Under the pieces are notes generated by a model. That model searched no databases and was not told the origin of the DNA. It worked only from the letters and a program-made list of their open reading frames with translations. A DNA stretch of 64,000 bases from Candidatus Bathyarchaeia archaeon (GTDB taxonomy: Archaea > Thermoproteota > Bathyarchaeia > 40CM-2-53-6), in NCBI GenBank assembly GCA_035935655.1, contig DASYWW010000011.1:62001-126000 (forward strand), read 5' to 3'. How positions within the stretch are numbered: the stretch's first letter is position 1; each line of letters starts with the position of its first letter. A program made the translations under genes and the position numbers. Below are positions 17,807 through 26,644 of the stretch, one piece after another.

Positions 17807-18997
17807 CTATCCGACCCTGATTATGTCTTCCTGCGGCTTAGACAGCTCCTCGTAGCCACTCGACGTGACCAAGACATCCTGTTCCAGATTGCAAGTTCCT
17901 AGCTTGCTCGTGACAGAGGGTTCAATGGTGAAGATCATGTCCTTCTGAACAGGTTTTTCCACCTGTTTTCCATATCGGTTTGGCCACCTTGGACCGAGAA
18001 GAGGCCCAATCTCATGGGTACTCCTCCCCAATACGTGTCCTAGCGCATGCTTGTATTCCGAGTAGCCCCTATTGACAACTACTTTTCTTCCAGCCCCGTC
18101 AACCTTGTATCCCAAAGTTCCGGGCTTTAGGACTGCGAGCGCAGCATTGTTTGCGGTTCTAGCTGTCTCGAACATTCGTTTCACCGAGTTCGGAATATTT
18201 CCAGGCCCTACGAAATAGACCCGTTGAATGTCACTGCAGTAGCCTTCGTAGTTGACTCCAAAGTCTAGCTTGACAAAATCACCGTTTCTGATAGTCGCGT
18301 TATGATAGCCAAGATGTCCCATCGGGTTGCTTGCGACATTCACAGAGGGACAGCGATCGTAGGCCCACGCCGTGGACAGGCCTCTCTCAGTGACGAGCTT
18401 GTGAGCGAATTCGTGAACATACTTATCCTTCTTACCAGGTCTGATCGCTTCCTCTATCTTATCGTAGATTTTTTCGCACTCGGCAATCGCCTTCTTCGCC
18501 AGTTCGACCTCTTCGGGGACGAGCCTAGCTCGCAGGGTTATAGCCAACTCTTCTCCGGAGACGAACCGTTTCGAGTACCCTTTCAAGGCCCGTTTGAGAT
18601 ATGCCTCCATTCCACTCGTTAGGCCATCTGCAGCACCCTCGTCATAACTCGCGTTGACGGCGATTTTCTTCGGATTTCGTCTTCGGATGATCTGTTTCAG
18701 CTTGGGGGCGGCACCTTCGCTCGCATAGCCAATAACCTCGTCGTAGAACTTGTTCTGCTTGATCGTGTCAACTTCTAGGTTCCCCACGATAGCTGTCTTG
18801 GTTCCGTCCTGATCTATGATCGCCGCGGATCGCCATGTCAGATCGCTAAACCTCAGATCTTGAGCCAGCGGATCCTCGTTTCCCTCCCTCGTGAACGTAA
18901 TCCAGGCGTCGATCTCCCGTTCGGTCATGGCCTGCTGAATCCACTTTAGCTTCTTCCTCAGAAACTCCATTTTGAGGGGAGACTTGTCGAGCTTCAC
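17807..18997 (-). CDS. M24-family metallopeptidase (Xaa-Pro aminopeptidase-like)
   Basis: 396 residues. The N-terminal creatinase-like domain covers about residues 1-160 and the pita-bread catalytic domain the rest. The five metal ligands are all visible: Asp in FVKLDFGVNYEG, Asp in YCSDIQRVYF, His in HALGHVLGRSTHEIGP, Glu in IFTIEPSV, and Glu in CNLEQDVLV. It removes N-terminal residues next to proline or hydrolyses similar bonds. A small zinc-ribbon gene follows directly. Confidence 0.92.
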   Translation of the reverse strand: MKLDKSPLKMEFLRKKLKWIQQAMTEREIDAWITFTREGNEDPLAQDLRFSDLTWRSAAIIDQDGTKTAIVGNLEVDTIKQNKFYDEVIGYASEGAAPKLKQIIRRRNPKKIAVNASYDEGAADGLTSGMEAYLKRALKGYSKRFVSGEELAITLRARLVPEEVELAKKAIAECEKIYDKIEEAIRPGKKDKYVHEFAHKLVTERGLSTAWAYDRCPSVNVASNPMGHLGYHNATIRNGDFVKLDFGVNYEGYCSDIQRVYFVGPGNIPNSVKRMFETARTANNAALAVLKPGTLGYKVDGAGRKVVVNRGYSEYKHALGHVLGRSTHEIGPLLGPRWPNRYGKQVEKPVQKDMIFTIEPSVTSKLGTCNLEQDVLVTSSGYEELSKPQEDIIRVG

Positions 18998-19143
18998 GCA
19001 TTACTACAGCGCGTGAAACGACTTATCGCTTTCTGTGGTATGGTCCCAAATATTCGGAGAGTCCGAGAGGAAGCCTCCGCAAAAGCTACCCTCTGTGTCT
19101 CGGAAGTTCGCTAAGTCTATTATTGCCAGACTTTCCTAAAATC

Positions 19144-19404
19144 ATGGAGATGCAAACCGAGCAATATTCAGTGAAGCAGTTTGGCATAGACGTTGATCTC
19201 AATGTTCGGAAGTACCAGGACGAATCTGAGGTTTTGAGACATCTCCAACCACTTTTAGAGAGACTGATCAGAAGCCCCGGTTCTGTTCCACCCGAGGCGT
19301 TCGCCCCGAGAAAAGATAGGTTTGCGATGAACCTCCATATGCCAAGAGACGAGAAAACAATTCCCACCATCTTCTCTCCATCCCACAATTCAGTGAGGTT
19401 CTAA
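19144..19404 (+). CDS. conserved-looking hypothetical protein
   Basis: 86 residues from ATG 19144; a TTG at 19123 is the other choice. It is soluble and charged, with a predicted helix SEVLRHLQPLLERLIRS and a Pro-rich middle. No motif is recognised. Its 3' end overlaps the convergent methyltransferase gene by 4 nt, a normal arrangement for a real gene here. Confidence 0.5.
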   Translation: MEMQTEQYSVKQFGIDVDLNVRKYQDESEVLRHLQPLLERLIRSPGSVPPEAFAPRKDRFAMNLHMPRDEKTIPTIFSPSHNSVRF

Positions 19405-19988
19405 CCCAGTTTCTCGCTTATCTCCATAGCGTCCTTGGTAGTATCCGAGAATTCTAGAAGAGTCTCTACCGTCCGGCTCTTGTACAGACCCCTCTTCCTA
19501 ACATAATCGAGATAGTCTTCCATTTGATCCTTGAATATGCCTACGTTGTCCGCGACGATGACACTACCTATGTGAAGATTCTTCTCGATAGCTTTGAGAT
19601 ACGCTAGATACTGGGTCTTCTCTGCATCCAGGAAGACCAAGTCGAAGTTTCCTGAGAGTTTCAGCAATTCTGTTCGTCCATCTCCTTCGATGAGCCTAAT
19701 CTTATCCTGCATTTTCGCACGCTTGATGTTCTCGCTGGCGATCCGCACATGTTCAGGGCTCTTCTCGACTGATATGATCTCGACCTCAGGCGGCGAGTTC
19801 TTTGTCATTAGTATCGCAGAGTACCCGTAGAGGGCTCCGACTTCCAAGATTCGCTTAGGCCTCGCCCTTTTCACGATCTCTGCGAGAATCTTTCCTTTGA
19901 CGGGTCCAATAGATGGGATAAACGAACGTTCACCGATCGCCTCGATTTCTTTGAGGACCACATCTGCTGGGTCCGATCGCTTCTTCAT
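19401..19988 (-). CDS. SAM-dependent O-methyltransferase (catechol-OMT-like)
   Basis: 195 residues. Motif I is ILEVGALYGYSAI, the acidic loop is EIISVEKSPEHVRIASENI, and the metal-binding/active-site region FDLVFLDAEKTQYLAYLKAI follows, with IVADNVG as the next strand. The order and the FLDAEK-DN pattern are typical of the divalent-cation-dependent O-methyltransferase family 3. The substrate is unknown. It converges with 19144-19404. Confidence 0.88.
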   Translation of the reverse strand: MKKRSDPADVVLKEIEAIGERSFIPSIGPVKGKILAEIVKRARPKRILEVGALYGYSAILMTKNSPPEVEIISVEKSPEHVRIASENIKRAKMQDKIRLIEGDGRTELLKLSGNFDLVFLDAEKTQYLAYLKAIEKNLHIGSVIVADNVGIFKDQMEDYLDYVRKRGLYKSRTVETLLEFSDTTKDAMEISEKLG

Positions 19989-20086
19989 TGATTCAGCTCT
20001 CTCTCAATGCCTCTCTAGACATTGAATTGCTTTCTGTCATCCCTCATTCTTAAGAGCGAGATTGCATAAATCAATAGAGCGGGTTT

Positions 20087-20332
20087 ATGACGTCAATAAA
20101 CCCGCAGGTCAATTTCATCCTCAAAATATCGGAATCCTTCTGGACTCGTCTCGGCTGCATAATTCGAGGCCACAATTACCAACGCAAGTATCTCGGAAGG
20201 CGACCATTGCCAAATGGCTACGTTATTGGTCATGCAACCTACATTTGCATTCGATGCGGAAAATTCAGGGATTGGCCAACTACTTTCAAGGAATGGCTCA
20301 GGCACCCCTTCGAGCTTAGAACACCAGATTAA
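20087..20332 (+). CDS. small protein with possible zinc-binding Cys/His pattern
   Basis: 81 residues. C-IIRGH, then after about 19 residues GHATYICIRCGKFRDW: this resembles small phage or genomic zinc-binding proteins that begin with a Cys-x3-Gly-His and end with a CxRCG knuckle (DUF1660-like pattern). No neighbours suggest a role. The competing frame at 20062 has lower-quality composition. Confidence 0.45.
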   Translation: MTSINPQVNFILKISESFWTRLGCIIRGHNYQRKYLGRRPLPNGYVIGHATYICIRCGKFRDWPTTFKEWLRHPFELRTPD

Positions 20333-20428
20333 CGCCGCGCCACGGTATATCCTATGGCTACCTTGTTCTCTAGAGAGACAGTAGCCCCCGTTCAAATCTA
20401 GCGAGTCAAAGGGGCCTAGATAGGAAAG

Positions 20429-20845
20429 ATGGGTGAAACAGCAAGATTGCAGCTGAGAATGCTCAAGGGCAAGATTCACAGAGCTCGAGTTACGGGTGCT
20501 GACCTGAACTACGAGGGAAGCATCGAGATAGACTCGTCTCTAATGGAAGCGGCTGGAATTCTTCCCTTCGAGAAGGTGGACATATGGAGCATCACCAACG
20601 GTGATAGATTCTCCACTTACGCCCTCCCCGCCGAACCACGAAGCGGAATCATTGCACTCAATGGCGCAGCCGCACGAAAAGTACAGCCGGGCGACGAGAT
20701 CATAATCACGACGTTCGTATCGATGAACGAGAAAGAGGCTGAGCACTGGAATCCGAAAATCGTTTTTGTCGACGAGAAGAACCGGTTTAAGCCTATGACA
20801 CACGTGCCCAGAGCAATGGCCGGTAGACGCAAATTGAGTCCGTAA
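20429..20845 (+). CDS. panD: aspartate 1-decarboxylase, pyruvoyl type
   Basis: Makes beta-alanine from aspartate for pantothenate and coenzyme A. 138 residues; the core MLKGKIHRARVTGADLNYEGSI places the self-cleavage Gly-Ser after Tyr-Glu. The rest is closely like bacterial PanD (IDIW-type KVDIWSITNGDRFSTYA, NGAAARKVQPGDEIII, FVSMNEKEA). The start is ATG 20429 after AGGAAAG; ATG 20459 would begin right at the conserved core. Most archaea use a PLP-dependent enzyme, so the bacterial type is notable and suggests transfer or a lineage-specific choice. Confidence 0.93.
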   Translation: MGETARLQLRMLKGKIHRARVTGADLNYEGSIEIDSSLMEAAGILPFEKVDIWSITNGDRFSTYALPAEPRSGIIALNGAAARKVQPGDEIIITTFVSMNEKEAEHWNPKIVFVDEKNRFKPMTHVPRAMAGRRKLSP

Positions 20846-20880
20846 TCCAACGGCGGCGGAAGGACAAGAATCCGTCCTCT

Positions 20881-21528
20881 TCAGTTCTGTTTTCTGGCCG
20901 ACGCCAGGAACATTGGTATCTCAACCCGTTGTGCTTCGTGCGAGCTTGAACAACAGGAAGAGAGGGTTTCTACTTTCACGCTGTTCAGTCCCTTCTCTCT
21001 CATCATCACGGCGACTCTTTCCATCTTGAACCCCAACCACAAGTCGGCGTGCTCTCTCCGCAACCACTCGTGGCCATGTTCCTGTAGGTCTGAGATCGCC
21101 ATTCTTCCACCCGGCCTGAGCACCCTGGACATTTCCGAGATAGCGACCTCAGGGTGAGGACAGTGGTGCAGCACCATGTTGCCGATCACGACATTAACAG
21201 ATGAATCTGGTAGCTGCATGTGTTCCACGTTTCCAACTCTGAACTCAACCTTTCCTTTCCCTAGCTTTGCAATTGATTCATCGCTCATACCTCTGGAGAA
21301 GTCGAGCGCGATGACTTTGCGGGCGACCATAGCGGCTCCTTCGGTCAGAAATCCTGTTCCAGCACCCACATCCAGGACGGTATCGTCGGGACTAATCCGG
21401 GCCGCATTCAAAACAGCGTCTCTAACTTCCTCGCCGTAGAAGTTCTTTCTCATCTTGTCCCACTGGGACGAGACTTGATCGAAGTATTCCTTCACCTTGT
21501 CCGACAATGACTCTACAAGAGATACCAC
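20881..21528 (-). CDS. class I SAM-dependent methyltransferase
   Basis: 215 residues. Motif I is VLDVGAGTGFLTEGA, followed by VIALDFSRGM and RVGNVEHMQLPDSSVNVVIGNMVLHHCPHP, with VLRPGGRMAISDL as motif III. The C-terminal LSSCCSSS region contains a Cys pair that is seen in relatives sitting next to ArsR-type regulators, some of them arsenic-related; this is only a hint. It converges on panD. Confidence 0.85.
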   Translation of the reverse strand: MVSLVESLSDKVKEYFDQVSSQWDKMRKNFYGEEVRDAVLNAARISPDDTVLDVGAGTGFLTEGAAMVARKVIALDFSRGMSDESIAKLGKGKVEFRVGNVEHMQLPDSSVNVVIGNMVLHHCPHPEVAISEMSRVLRPGGRMAISDLQEHGHEWLRREHADLWLGFKMERVAVMMREKGLNSVKVETLSSCCSSSHEAQRVEIPMFLASARKQN

Positions 21529-21601
21529 AAGAATCAGTTAAAGGATGCGCAAGCGTGTGCCCATTCCCTAGATTGAGAAAAATTGGAGAGGTGTCAATAT
21601 A

Positions 21602-22288
21602 GTGATTGAAGCCGATTTCTACAGGGTCCGGCTTCATTTTGAGCGCTTATTCGCCGACCCGTCTATCTTCGAGGATCAGAGAAACGTCGCTCGACGATAC
21701 CTCCTCCCTGGGACCGTTGGCAACAAAGCCCTTAGCATCTATCAGGTAACAAGTGATATCTCGCCAACGGATGATTTGGGGAAGTCCTCTGAAATTGCCG
21801 GGACCGCTCGGTATGTTCATCGGGGAAGAGTTGTTCGCTCGGAGTACTTCGAAAACGCGAACGTGATTCTAGAGTATGCAGATTTTGGCAGTGGCATCTC
21901 GCGTAATGATCATCAAAGACTGTGGAAGAAACAGAGGTGGGGACGAATGGCTTTCAGTCTTAAGGAATTTCACCACGAGCATTTGATGATCGAGATACCT
22001 GATACTTCCCAGCTCTACGAAATGCTACGTGTTAGGGCAGACCCGACAACTCTAGTCGACGTCGAGCTTCCAAACCTTTCCGACAACTTGTTTCGCTCTG
22101 CTGTTGGCTACCTAGAAACCCGCTTGAAACAACTCGCCGGGGCGGAGCACCAGACGATCGAGATCTATGTTGCAAAAGACTTACTTCCTAAGGAGAAGCA
22201 AGCCTTGGAGAAGAGACTAACGCGTCCTTCGACCCAGTCTACGATCTACATCATGCTATCGAAAGCCGAAGCACCGGAGCAGCTCTAG
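21602..22288 (+). CDS. uncharacterised protein
   Basis: 228 residues from GTG 21602, preceded by a GAGAGGTG ribosome-binding site 9 nt upstream. It is soluble and mixed alpha/beta, with no metal or nucleotide motif I can name. It has a basic patch (RLWKKQRWGR) near the middle and an amphipathic helix (LFRSAVGYLETRLKQLAGA). It diverges from the methyltransferase gene. Confidence 0.6.
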   Translation: MIEADFYRVRLHFERLFADPSIFEDQRNVARRYLLPGTVGNKALSIYQVTSDISPTDDLGKSSEIAGTARYVHRGRVVRSEYFENANVILEYADFGSGISRNDHQRLWKKQRWGRMAFSLKEFHHEHLMIEIPDTSQLYEMLRVRADPTTLVDVELPNLSDNLFRSAVGYLETRLKQLAGAEHQTIEIYVAKDLLPKEKQALEKRLTRPSTQSTIYIMLSKAEAPEQL

Positions 22289-22312
22289 CGACTCTTTGTC
22301 GGGAAAGAAAAT

Positions 22313-22690
22313 CTAGACGACTTGCTTGTAGGATTCGGTGAATTCTGGATCTATTACTCCCGAAATGACTTTCTCAGAGCCGTCGGGAAGTATTACTGGC
22401 GTGCCTGCGGCGTGGTAGGGAAGCTCGAATTTCTCAAGTTTCTCTGGGGCATCTACTTCGAAGAGTTTGCGACAGGCCCCGTTCTGGTAATGGAAACAAT
22501 AGATCTTCTCGACACGTCTCTCTCCAAACCCGCCAGCTCTTCCTCCGGCAGCGTTAGAGTCCTCAGGCAGTTGGAGAATGTAAACAGAATTTTCTCCTTG
22601 TAGTGTTCTCAGGTCAACGGGGTTTTGTGCGACGAGTATTCGCCGGCCTTTTTGGGAGATGAGGTTCGCCAGTTCTTCGAGAGGAGTCAT
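22313..22690 (-). CDS. uncharacterised protein, possible thioredoxin-fold fragment
   Basis: 125 residues. The C-terminal AAGTPVILPDGSEKVISGVI resembles the cis-Pro strand and following Gly of thioredoxin-like folds (Gly-Thr-Pro-Val-Ile). A Cys pair (IYCFHYQNGACR) is spaced unlike a CxxC active site. No confident family is found. A second small gene follows upstream at 22738-23001 on the same strand. Confidence 0.5.
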   Translation of the reverse strand: MTPLEELANLISQKGRRILVAQNPVDLRTLQGENSVYILQLPEDSNAAGGRAGGFGERRVEKIYCFHYQNGACRKLFEVDAPEKLEKFELPYHAAGTPVILPDGSEKVISGVIDPEFTESYKQVV

Positions 22691-22737
22691 ATTATCCTCA
22701 ACCGTTATGTCATGTAGAAATATCTATGCTGGGCTGG

Positions 22738-23001
22738 TCAGAGAAAGCTTATCGTAGCGTCCTTCCTACCGATTCGGACCAGCTTTTCGATCTCCTTGCT
22801 ATCCTCCTCACTGAGGGGAGTGTAGAGCCGGTAGTCTTTGTTGGATCCTGAGTATCGGCCGGCTATGAGATATGCGTCCTTGTTTGCCTCTTTCAGGACG
22901 GTGACACGGTTCAGCGCGTCCTTTGCTGTGTAAAGATAGAGAGGGCTTGGATCGAACTTCTGGACATCTTTCAGTGAAAGCTGTTTCTTTTCAGTAGGCA
23001 T
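22738..23001 (-). CDS. uncharacterised small protein
   Basis: 87 residues, alpha/beta, with alternating charged helices and short strands (SPLYLYTAKDALNRVTVLKEANKDAYLIAG). No motif is recognised. It has a normal start context and sits 47 nt upstream of 22690 on the same strand. Confidence 0.5.
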   Translation of the reverse strand: MPTEKKQLSLKDVQKFDPSPLYLYTAKDALNRVTVLKEANKDAYLIAGRYSGSNKDYRLYTPLSEEDSKEIEKLVRIGRKDATISFL

Positions 23002-23127
23002 TGACTACGCGCGGCCTCTACAACCCTCTGATCTTAGTTAAGCCTTCACGATGAGACATGACGTGTCTTAGCGTCATTGGTATGGCTTAAATGCCGAACA
23101 TTCATCCCAACCCTTCTGAACGAAAAA

Positions 23128-23397
23128 ATGAAAATGTACATTGTGATACTCGGCGTGATACTGCTGATAGCCGGAATAGGTGGAGCCGCATACTACGGAT
23201 TCGTACCTAGAACTCGTGTCTACGGTGCCATAGGCGTTGCCGTCGTCGGAATCGTAGTCGCTGCCTTAGGCGCTATGATGAAGACAACTAGCGTAGGCGC
23301 TACCACGACTGGACAGTTCGCCTGCCCAAAGTGCGGCGCAAAGTTCGGCTCTGAAGCAGCTTTGAACCAGCATACCAAAGACAAGCACGGAATGTAG
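23128..23397 (+). CDS. small membrane protein with C-terminal C2H2 zinc finger
   Basis: 89 residues from ATG 23128. Two transmembrane helices, MYIVILGVILLIAGIGGAAYY and YGAIGVAVVGIVVAALGAMM, precede a single zinc finger FACPKCGAKFGSEAALNQHTKDKH (Cys-x2-Cys-x12-His-x4-His). The finger sits on the cytoplasmic side if both helices span. It could bind DNA, RNA or protein at the membrane. Other starts upstream (23077) would put a charged stretch before the first helix and are less likely. Confidence 0.75.
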   Translation: MKMYIVILGVILLIAGIGGAAYYGFVPRTRVYGAIGVAVVGIVVAALGAMMKTTSVGATTTGQFACPKCGAKFGSEAALNQHTKDKHGM

Positions 23398-23561
23398 CTC
23401 GATTCACAGGCTTTTCTGCAGAGACAGACAAACGCTCGAGTACGCTTCCGTGCCATATCCCCAGAACTATTCCCGTTTTTTGACTCCCGAGATTCTAGGC
23501 CTTACCTCAGTCCGTTTGGGAGTGCTGTGAGAGGACCAGATTCGAAAGATCTGGCCTCTTG

Positions 23562-23864
23562 CTAGACCTTGAGCTGGCCTGATCTGCGGAGAGACTCAAC
23601 TTGTCCCTGGGTGTACCGGAACATGATGTCGCCGCGCTCTGGCTGGAAGTCCCACGGAGCGACCAGTACAGTATCGCCCATCTTAATCCAGACTCGGCGT
23701 TTCATCTTTCCACGGATTCGACAGACTCGCGTAACGCCGTCGGCGCACTCGACGAGTACTCTGTCGTAGCCAAGTAGGTTCTTGACCGTCCCGTAGAGTT
23801 GGCCTGGGCCAGGTGTGAGCATCTCGCTGAGGTTGGCCTCACTGAGGACCTTCCGCTTACCCAT
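23562..23864 (-). CDS. eif1a: translation initiation factor aIF1A
   Basis: 100 residues with an S1/OB-fold: QLYGTVKNLLGYDRVLVECADGVTRVCRIRGKMKRRVWIKMGDTVLVAPWDF is the family core. aIF1A binds the ribosomal A site during initiation. The Arg/Lys-rich basic patch and KGD-like turn fit archaeal members. It is a single-gene unit here. Confidence 0.97.
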   Translation of the reverse strand: MGKRKVLSEANLSEMLTPGPGQLYGTVKNLLGYDRVLVECADGVTRVCRIRGKMKRRVWIKMGDTVLVAPWDFQPERGDIMFRYTQGQVESLRRSGQLKV

Positions 23865-23932
23865 ACTATCAAGCTACTAGGGTATGGGAGTGATATTAAA
23901 GGCCAAAAGTCAGGCCGTAATTCTGTTGCTCT

Positions 23933-24493
23933 TCAGTTCTTCCACTTGACCGAGCAACCGAAAGGTCTCGTCTCCTGAACAGATGGCTTCTGGCCCGAAA
24001 GAATCGCGTCTAACGCGTTCCCGAGATCTTTGGTCTTCACCTGTTCGGGGTTTCTGTTATCGTCAATTCTGCCCTTGTATTGTAATCGGCGTTGCTGGTC
24101 GAACGCGAAAATATGTGGGGTGCAGATTGCCCCGTATTTCTTGGCGATTTCCTGCGTTTCATCTCTGAGGTAGGGAAAGTTGAAGCCACGTTCCTTGGCC
24201 CTTTTGATCATGTTTGGGTAGCTGTCTTCTGGATATCCCGTTTCGTCGTTGCTGTTAATCGCGACTAATGTGACTCCTTTGGCCGCATAATCCTTCTGGA
24301 GCTGAACCATCCGGTCTTCGTATGCCTGCACGTACGGGCAGTGATTGCAGCTGAAAATCACCACTAACGCTTTCTTGTCAGAGAAGCTCTTCAGGGTGTG
24401 AGTCTTGCCATCGACTCCTTTCAGTTGAAAATCGACCGCGGACGCGCCTAATGGAAGCCCGACCGAGTCGAGGGTCGTAGGTGAGGAAGGCAT
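23933..24493 (-). CDS. thioredoxin-fold redoxin (AhpC/TSA-like)
   Basis: 186 residues. FSCNHCPYVQAYEDRM gives a CxxC-type active site (Cys-Asn-His-Cys). ALVVIFSCNHCPY, ATLVAIN-like VTLVAINSNDETGYPEDS and the cis-Pro region CTPHIFAFD are typical of the small thioredoxin-like proteins in this family. The likely role is thiol-disulfide exchange or a peroxide-linked reaction. It diverges from the DUF72 gene at 24559. Confidence 0.9.
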   Translation of the reverse strand: MPSSPTTLDSVGLPLGASAVDFQLKGVDGKTHTLKSFSDKKALVVIFSCNHCPYVQAYEDRMVQLQKDYAAKGVTLVAINSNDETGYPEDSYPNMIKRAKERGFNFPYLRDETQEIAKKYGAICTPHIFAFDQQRRLQYKGRIDDNRNPEQVKTKDLGNALDAILSGQKPSVQETRPFGCSVKWKN

Positions 24494-24558
24494 GTCGAAT
24501 GGGATGAGGAAGGCCTTAGAAACCTTTCCGACTCTGATTCCTCGGGGAATGGATCGGA

Positions 24559-25269
24559 TTGAAGACCAAAGCGATGGTAGGCGTCTCAGGGTTCAGCTAT
24601 GCAGGATGGAAGGGCAACTTCTACCCAGAGAACCTGAAGACCGAGGAATTTCTATCCTACTACTCCCAACAACTTAACAGCGTAGAGATCAACAGCTCCT
24701 TTTATGCCCCTCCAAGCCTCGCAATGGTGAAGTCATGGGCAGCCAGGACCGGCGATAATTTCAGGTTCTCGTTCAAAGCACCGAGACAAATTACTCATAT
24801 TCTGAAACTCGCGAAGGGGTCGGTCGAAGCCACAGAGAGACTTGGAATAACACTGAGCTCTCTTGGAGAGAAGAAGGGTCCAGTTCTCTTTCAACTTCCA
24901 CCCTACTCGAAACAGGACTTGAAACTCCTGGAGGATTTCCTAGCGAACACTTCCAAGATCGGGGAGAGAGTGTTTGAGTTCAGACATGAATCTTGGTTGA
25001 ACGATCCTACCTATGCTACGCTAGAGAAACACGATGCCGACTTCTGTATCGCAGAAACAGAGGATATGAAACCAGTCTTCAAGGTTACGGGAAAGAACCC
25101 GTATTTCAGGCTGCGAAGAGAATCCTACGATGCAAAAATGATTGAGGACTGGACCGGGAAGATTAGAGAGACGAGTAAGGGAAGCGAATCAGTTTACATC
25201 TATCTACGCCACGACGAAACCGGGGACAACGCAGCGAGGGCGTTGAAGATCCTAGAGTCGTTTACTTGA
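24559..25269 (+). CDS. DUF72 TIM-barrel protein, second copy
   Basis: 236 residues. VGVSGFSYAGWKGNFYPENLKTEEFLSYYSQQLNSVEINSSFYAPPS is the DUF72 signature, followed by FKAPRQITHIL, VLFQLPPYSKQD and FEFRHESWL. It is shorter than the first copy (295 residues) and diverged. The start may be TTG 24559 or ATG 24574. It lies between the redoxin and the peroxiredoxin; DUF72 proteins are found near such genes but no function follows. Confidence 0.92.
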   Translation: MKTKAMVGVSGFSYAGWKGNFYPENLKTEEFLSYYSQQLNSVEINSSFYAPPSLAMVKSWAARTGDNFRFSFKAPRQITHILKLAKGSVEATERLGITLSSLGEKKGPVLFQLPPYSKQDLKLLEDFLANTSKIGERVFEFRHESWLNDPTYATLEKHDADFCIAETEDMKPVFKVTGKNPYFRLRRESYDAKMIEDWTGKIRETSKGSESVYIYLRHDETGDNAARALKILESFT

Positions 25270-25306
25270 AAAGACAGGCACCCGATACCGATGTTGTAAT
25301 AGTTGC

Positions 25307-25783
25307 CTACGTTGTCTTCGCGGCTGCTTTCTTTAGCTCTTCGTAGTTCGGTTCCTTGGTAGGGTCATCACTGACCCACTTGTAGACGACAACCCCATTG
25401 TGATCTAGTATGAAGACGGCTCGTTTTGCAACAGTGTATCCTTTGAGGTTCCCGAAGTTTTCATGGTATACGTTGTAAAGTTTCACAACTTCCCGGTTGT
25501 AGTCGCTAAGGATTGGGAAGTTGAGATTGTTATTCTGTGCAAAGGCCTTGTTTGTGAACGGATCGTTGACACTTATTCCTGCGACCTGAGCGTTGATCTT
25601 GTTCAGCTCTTGTATGTTGTCACGGAATGTGCACATTTCACGGGTGCACACTGTGGTGAATGCTCCTGGGAAGAAGGCGAGTATCGTTGCACCATTGGGT
25701 TTCAGAAGCTCTTGAAGGGCTCGAGGTTTTCGATCAGTGTCGGGGAGTGTGAAGTTCGGAGCTTTTTCTCCCTGGTTAACCAT
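25307..25783 (-). CDS. peroxiredoxin (AhpC/TSA family)
   Basis: 158 residues. The peroxidatic motif PGAFTTVCTREMCTFRD (Thr-x3-Cys) is followed by a second Cys in the same helix, typical of the atypical 2-Cys/BCP-like class. It reduces hydrogen peroxide or alkyl hydroperoxides with thiol donors. The start VNQGEKAPNFTLPDTDRKP is standard. It is near a CxxC redoxin (23933-24493) that could serve as a donor (inference). Confidence 0.93.
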   Translation of the reverse strand: MVNQGEKAPNFTLPDTDRKPRALQELLKPNGATILAFFPGAFTTVCTREMCTFRDNIQELNKINAQVAGISVNDPFTNKAFAQNNNLNFPILSDYNREVVKLYNVYHENFGNLKGYTVAKRAVFILDHNGVVVYKWVSDDPTKEPNYEELKKAAAKTT

Positions 25784-25922
25784 TTGTTAGTCAAGTTGGG
25801 CGCATGTTTGATAGAGGTTTCTAAACCTTACAGCTCTTGACCCGCAGTAGTCTCGAAAAACAGGAGGGGCTAGTGAATTCTAAAAAGAAAATTGGGGAGC
25901 CGAGGATTGTATTCCTGGCCCA

Positions 25923-26495
25923 CTAGTCGTCGTTGCCTTGATCGTCGGAGCTTTCGTTATCTTTGTTGTCCGCACAAGCGTTAGTATCGTCGGTGTCGTG
26001 GCCGTTAGAGTGAGACGCGTGACTGTCGGTGGTGTCGTTGTCCGTCTTTGTAGAGTGGGTTGCGTCGTGTTGCGGGTTGTGCTTGCCTAAGGCTGCCATG
26101 AATCCGTGTGCTTTGCTGACTAATGACGTGTCTGGTTTGTCTTGCTTGCCTTGTTTGTCATGTCCCTTCGCAAGGTGCTTGCCTTCGTTTGAATGACTGC
26201 TAGAGTCAGTCGACGTAGGGTTAGAAGTGCAAGCCGGCGGATTTGTATCGGGTGAACAGTTGGTGGTGCAAGTCGACGGGGGAGTGCAATCGGTTGTGCA
26301 CGATGTTGAAGGAGTGCAGTTCGTGGTGCAGGTTGAGCTCGTCGGTGTTGTGCCACCGTTGCCTTTGGTGTTTCCTCCACCACTGCTTGATGCTTGTAGT
26401 GCGGGGCCGTGTAGCAGGAAGGGCACGAGGAAAGCGCCGATTCCAGCGACGATCAGGGCGATAGCGCCCACTTTGCGTTTGGTGGATGAATCCAT
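25923..26495 (-). CDS. secreted or anchored low-complexity Thr/Cys-rich protein
   Basis: 190 residues from ATG 26495, which has AGGGAGAT upstream and starts a signal anchor (KVGAIALIVAGIGAFLVPFLL). The mature part is Ser/Thr/Gly-rich with a Thr-Cys repeat (TCTTNC, SCTTDC, TCTTNC), then a His/Asp/Ser-rich tail (HDATHSTKTDNDTTDSHASH) ending DDQGNDD. The repeat Cys could make disulfides or bind metals outside the cell. A longer form from 26588 is possible but lacks a ribosome-binding site. No homologue is recognised. Confidence 0.65.
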   Translation of the reverse strand: MDSSTKRKVGAIALIVAGIGAFLVPFLLHGPALQASSSGGGNTKGNGGTTPTSSTCTTNCTPSTSCTTDCTPPSTCTTNCSPDTNPPACTSNPTSTDSSSHSNEGKHLAKGHDKQGKQDKPDTSLVSKAHGFMAALGKHNPQHDATHSTKTDNDTTDSHASHSNGHDTDDTNACADNKDNESSDDQGNDD

Positions 26496-26644
26496 TCTTT
26501 TTCCTATCTCCCTTTTCTTGGAGTTGAAAGCCCGGTTGAGAGGGCTGGGTATATGATACAACGATTTGAACAGCCAGAAAGGTGTCAAACCAGGACCTTT
26601 GTCCCGAACGGTTCTTGAGTTGTTTGATCGTGTGTAATATCGAG

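Noticed and set aside
20340-20420. tRNA-like GTTCAAATC in a short intergenic gap
   Set aside because: The flanking bases do not pair as a T-arm or acceptor stem and no anticodon arm is present.
26270-26360. tandem GTGCA-rich DNA as a possible CRISPR or satellite
   Set aside because: The repeats come from the Thr-Cys repeats of the coding sequence and have no regular spacers.
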